A DNA stretch of 64,000 nucleotides from Hormiphora californensis (Eukaryota; Ctenophora; Tentaculata; Cydippida; Pleurobrachiidae): assembly GCA_020137815.1 (NCBI GenBank), contig CM035361.1, positions 1,500,024-1,564,023 on the forward strand, written 5' to 3'. A program made the position numbers and the translations under genes. Shown one piece after another: positions 60,601 through 64,000 of this stretch. Numbering within the stretch: position 1 is the stretch's first letter; every line of letters begins with the position of its first letter. The notes below the pieces were generated by a model. It ran no database searches. It worked only from the letters and a program-made list of their open reading frames with translations, and had not been told where the DNA came from.

Positions 60601-61457
60601 GGTCTGGTTTAATGCACTTGCACAGTTCGCAATACCTCACTGCACCCGTAGTAGTCCTCTCATAGACCGTTACTCGCTGTGAAACAGACTGGAGAACCTC
60701 TCTTCCCCTGTCACTCGCCCTCATGTTGGCATGTTCCTCTTCTATAGGGGAGGAAGTTGTTAGTTTTAGGGGTCCCTTAGCTGCAGAAACTGCTGTGTGG
60801 GATCCCTGTGTGTCGTTATATAAATCTTGTGTTTCCCACCCAAAATAGTTGAACCCAAAAAAAAGTTGGGAGACTGAGGAAGTGTGTGTTAGATTGTTAA
60901 ATTCTAGAAAGAAGGGAAGTTTGTGTTTGTATCTAGAGATAAGGGTATTTAGCTCAAGCTAGCTTGCAAGCATTTAAGAAAGTTCCTAATTTGGGAATTA
61001 TCTGATGATATAAAATAGTGACGAAATAGAGGATAAATATTTTTCTGACAGACGATACACTCAACTTCCCCAACAATGATACATCACATACCTGTCAGGT
61101 AGAAGTGAGGGGGAGGTTTAGCAGGGGAGGTGAATATTGCCATGGCATAGCTCCATAGAAACATGACAAGCAGAATGTGGTAGATGATGGATACAAATAT
61201 TCGAACTCCCAAGTTGTCTATGTGCGCTCCATAAGCAATTATGAAGGCGTAGTATGACCAGGCGATCTGAAGATATAAGGATTAAAACTTGAATATTTGT
61301 AAGACAAACTAGCAAAATAATCGTCATTTTGCAGATAATTTCAAACTAAATAAAACGAGAATCCTACCAATGCAAAAACGAAGATAACGGGAACGAGCAT
61401 GGAACAACGTTGGCAGTGATACGCACACCCCTTCGTTTCATCTTCGGAGTATGACAT
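57699..61457 (-). CDS. ZDHHC: DHHC palmitoyltransferase, ZDHHC2/15/20 type, complete
   Basis: Six exons on the minus strand: 61457-61368, 61266-61092, 60741-60572, 59372-59203, 58621-58482 and 57883-57699 (TGA). All are GT-AG and phase-consistent, giving 309 residues (human ZDHHC15 is 337). It transfers palmitate to protein cysteines at membranes. Four membrane helices lie near 17-38, 52-73, 168-190 and 206-230. The Cys-rich domain reads [16 protein letters not shown], then [12 protein letters not shown], with catalytic C154 in DHHC (151-154). The family TTxE motif is TTLE (237-240), and the C-terminal [20 protein letters not shown] matches the ZDHHC2/15/20 group. Intron 3 holds duplicated decoy acceptors and an M1 MITE. 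Confidence 0.96.
59356..59516 (-). repeat. Tandem copies of the exon 4 acceptor in the DHHC gene
   Basis: On the minus strand the junction 'ccag/tgcgtcctgaagatg' is present at the true exon (59372) and again at 59419. A third copy at 59512 has AT instead of AG. The unit is about 47 bp, with a degenerate copy between. The decoy at 59419 would encode C-V-L-K-M-D-P-I then stop. Confidence 0.88.
60425..60532. mobile_element. M1 MITE, copy 3 (in DHHC intron 3)
   Basis: Nearly identical to the copy at 11418, with ends CAGGAACCGACCGA and its complement. Confidence 0.88.
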
Positions 61458-62323
61458 TCTCCCTCCTCCATGCAACACACTAAACAATTGTTAAATAAGG
61501 ATTGGACAGAGTTTAACAATAAATGGGAAAGGGGTAGAAATAAATAAAGATTATAAAAAAGTCTAAACCAAGGGGAACTGGAGAGTTTTGACAAAACTGG
61601 AACTGAAGACTCGGATCGGTTGCTACTCCATTACGACCTAAATTAATGTACTGATTTTATCAGCTTCATTGAAAGTCATAAGACTTGTCGATGTAAATTG
61701 ATGTGGTATCGATAACTGCAAGAGAACAGAGGTGGTTTGATCATTTTCAGCCCCGAAGGATTCTGACAGTAATCGAATTTCCTTTCTAAGCCCTTCGCTG
61801 CACAAATTTAACGCCAATAAGTTTCTCTATTGGTATCTCAAATATGTTTTCATTACAATTGGGCATCATTTCGCAGCTAAAACAGTAAGCAACGCGACGT
61901 CAGTAAAACCAGAGATAGAATAACGCGATGGAAAATTTGAAAAAAGAAACAAGCAAAACGCGGATTTTTGACACGAATTATATTAAAAGCGCGCACGTTT
62001 AGAATTTGGTGCGCGGCGCAAAATTTGCGCGTGCTATTTTTTTCTGCCGTCAGATTTTGAGCCAAACATCTTTTTGCCACCAAATCCTTTTGGAAACAAA
62101 TAGACGACACAATATATTCACTTCTAACCGATTAGTTGGGGAATAGCAATTCACAAAATTTACAATATATACTTGAACAGTGCATATGTATGTGTAATGA
62201 GGGTGCGAGAGATGTAGATAATACAATACATCACCCTCATTATCTCTCTCACTGCACACTCATTCTCTCACTTAACATCACCCAAAACTACAATAATATT
62301 GCTTTCAAAAAACACGAGCCTAC
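61458..62323. other. Region upstream of the DHHC gene
   Basis: Holds the DHHC promoter and 5' UTR on the minus strand. 61970-62050 is rich in 'gcgcg'. No exon seen. Confidence 0.4.
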
Positions 62324-62327
62324 TTAA

Positions 62328-63716
62328 GGGTACGCTAACCAAAAATTTTTTTCGAGTGCAGGGAAATCTCTCACCGTAGGGTTGTAGGCCATGCCAAGGA
62401 GACCTCAAATATGCAATTTGAGCTCTCAAGTCGAATTCATATTTTTGCTACAGCTGTTTAAAAAATGTCCTGTAAATACGTTTTTGGCATCTCAAAAAAA
62501 TTTTTTTAAAGATAGGAGCATGAAAATTTGGGGATTTGAAGAGGACATAAAGGTCAATAACCACAAAAAATTTTTTTGCAATCCGAGCTGATTTCCGGTC
62601 CTGAGATGGATTTCTTTTTTTCCACTTTAACGCCCTATTTGGCAAAGTTCCGAAAACATGTGAAAGCTGTAAATTGGTGAAAAGTTGCGTCTAACGATTA
62701 TCTAAGTGGCCATAAATTTTGGGCGTGTCCTTATTTGAGATAAGCTGTACAGAGTTTTTTTTGTAAAAGCCGTCATTTCAGAAATAAATAAATTCCCTGT
62801 ATCTCAAAAACGGCTGATCGTAGAGACCTGAGACTATGCTTAAAAGATTCAGAAGGTCCGATTTTGGGGGGGTCTTCTGAGAGACATTTTGCTCCTACTT
62901 CAACCGTTTTTGCTGTAATTGCGAAAAACAAAAACCCATCTTCGCCATCGTGGATTTTTTGTGATTTTGTTTTTGGTGATTATAGGGACCCATATGGACC
63001 AAATAGTGAAGGAATTAGCTTGTTACACACTTTTCCATAGTTTCGGTCCTTTCTTAGCTAAAATTCCCTAATTACAGGATATTGGAGTTTAGCTTTTGCC
63101 CTTCTCATAGAATCTGTTTTTCGCAATTACAGCAAAAACGGTTGAAGTAGGAGCAAAATGTCTCTCAGAAGACCCCCCCAAAATCGGACCTTCTGAATCG
63201 TTTAAGCATAGTCTCAGGTCTCTACGATCAGCCGTTTTTGAGATACAGGGAATTTATTTATTTCTGAAATGACGGCTTTTACAAAAAAAAACTCTGTACA
63301 GTTTATCTCAAATAAGGACACGCCCAAAATTTATGGCCACTTAGATAATCGTTAGACGCAACTTTTCACCAATTTACAGCTTTCACATGTTTTCGGAACT
63401 TTGCCAAATAGGGCGTTAAAGTGGAAAAAAAGAAATCCATCTCAGGACCGGAAATCAGCTCGGATTGCAAAAAAAATTTTTGTGGTTATTTACCTTTATG
63501 TCCTCTTCAAATCCCCAAATTTTCATGCTCCTATCTTTAAAAAAAATTTTGAGATGCCAAAAACGTATTTACAGGACATTTTTTAAACAGCTGTAGCAAA
63601 AATATGAATTCGACTTGAGAGCTCAAATTGCATATTTGAGGTCTCCTTGGCATGGCCTACAACCCTACGGTGAGAGATTTCCCTGCACTCGAAAAAAAAT
63701 TTTGGTTAGCGTACCC
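62328..63716. mobile_element. TTAA-flanked full-length fold-back element, copy 2
   Basis: 1389 bp, flanked by TTAA at 62324-62327 and 63717-63720. It is almost identical to the element at 30832, and both are near-perfect palindromes. The close match of copies and of arms indicates recent movement or gene conversion. Frames inside it are not genes. Confidence 0.88.
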
Positions 63717-63778
63717 TTAATTAATAATTATAATAACTCATCATTGCGTGGTCGAATCTCCCAGATGTGTGTATGTGT

Positions 63779-63845
63779 CAGGAACCGACCGACACAAGTA
63801 AACAACCAATCAGGGACCAGTATTTCCTGATTCAGTCGGTTCCTG
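63779..63845. mobile_element. M1 MITE, copy 4 (internal deletion)
   Basis: Same ends as the other three copies, but about 40 bp of the centre is missing. Confidence 0.85.
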
Positions 63846-64000
63846 GTATGTGTAGTGGTTATGTACTTGTGGCTAGTACCACACTCTCCTCAGTCTTCAA
63901 ACTGATATCAAATGGAAATATATAACGCACCTATATACCGGTCCAATCCAAAAGAGACACCCTGTAATTGTGTGCTGCCTGGCGACCCCGTTTTGATGCT

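Overview
The window is animal nuclear DNA. Genes are split by GT-AG introns and encode animal families: HECTD1, hnRNP L, a DHHC palmitoyltransferase, a BTB protein and a NET/NocA-like zinc finger. Introns are short, CT/GA microsatellites are very dense, and small inverted-repeat DNA transposons are common. This suits a compact invertebrate genome, perhaps a sponge or other early-branching animal. The species call is inference. Most real genes here are multi-exon and were rebuilt by matching splice sites and codon phase, because single open reading frames hide them.

Layout. 0.4-0.9 kb (-): first two coding exons of HECTD1. 1.6-3.1 kb: a pogo/Tigger-like element and half of a TTAA-flanked fold-back element. 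3.3-3.7 kb (+): last two exons of an unrecognised gene. 5.9-11.4 kb (+): five-exon NET-like zinc finger gene. 12.8-14.4 kb (+): intronless BTB gene. 14.6-15.4 kb (-): last three exons of an unrecognised gene. 18.6-24.7 kb (+): complete 15-exon hnRNP L gene. 24.9-29.2 kb (-): cluster 1 of a small membrane-protein family. 29.7-34 kb (+): three small genes, two of them clearly related. 34-39 kb: repeats. 39.2-50.7 kb (+): eight-exon gene with a MIT/TPR-like helical segment and Cys pairs. 52-54 kb (+): cluster 2 of the membrane-protein family, inverted relative to cluster 1. 57.7-61.5 kb (-): six-exon DHHC palmitoyltransferase. 62.3-63.8 kb: a second full fold-back element and a short MITE.

The most interesting system is the repeated membrane-protein cassette. 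Each intact gene encodes about 170 residues: a short acidic N-terminus, one membrane helix, a helical cytosolic segment, an SP-rich stretch and an acidic end (T-V-L-D-L/I-E). Two copies share a promoter carrying a perfect X-box-like palindrome between inverted E-boxes. All four surviving 3' ends carry one structured module with four hairpins. One hairpin shows a compensatory base-pair change and another an RNA-type G-U wobble, which suggests selection on an RNA.

A second unexpected pattern occurs in two unrelated genes (zinc finger and DHHC). The 3' splice site together with the first exon bases has been duplicated in tandem, leaving decoy acceptors that lead to early stop codons.
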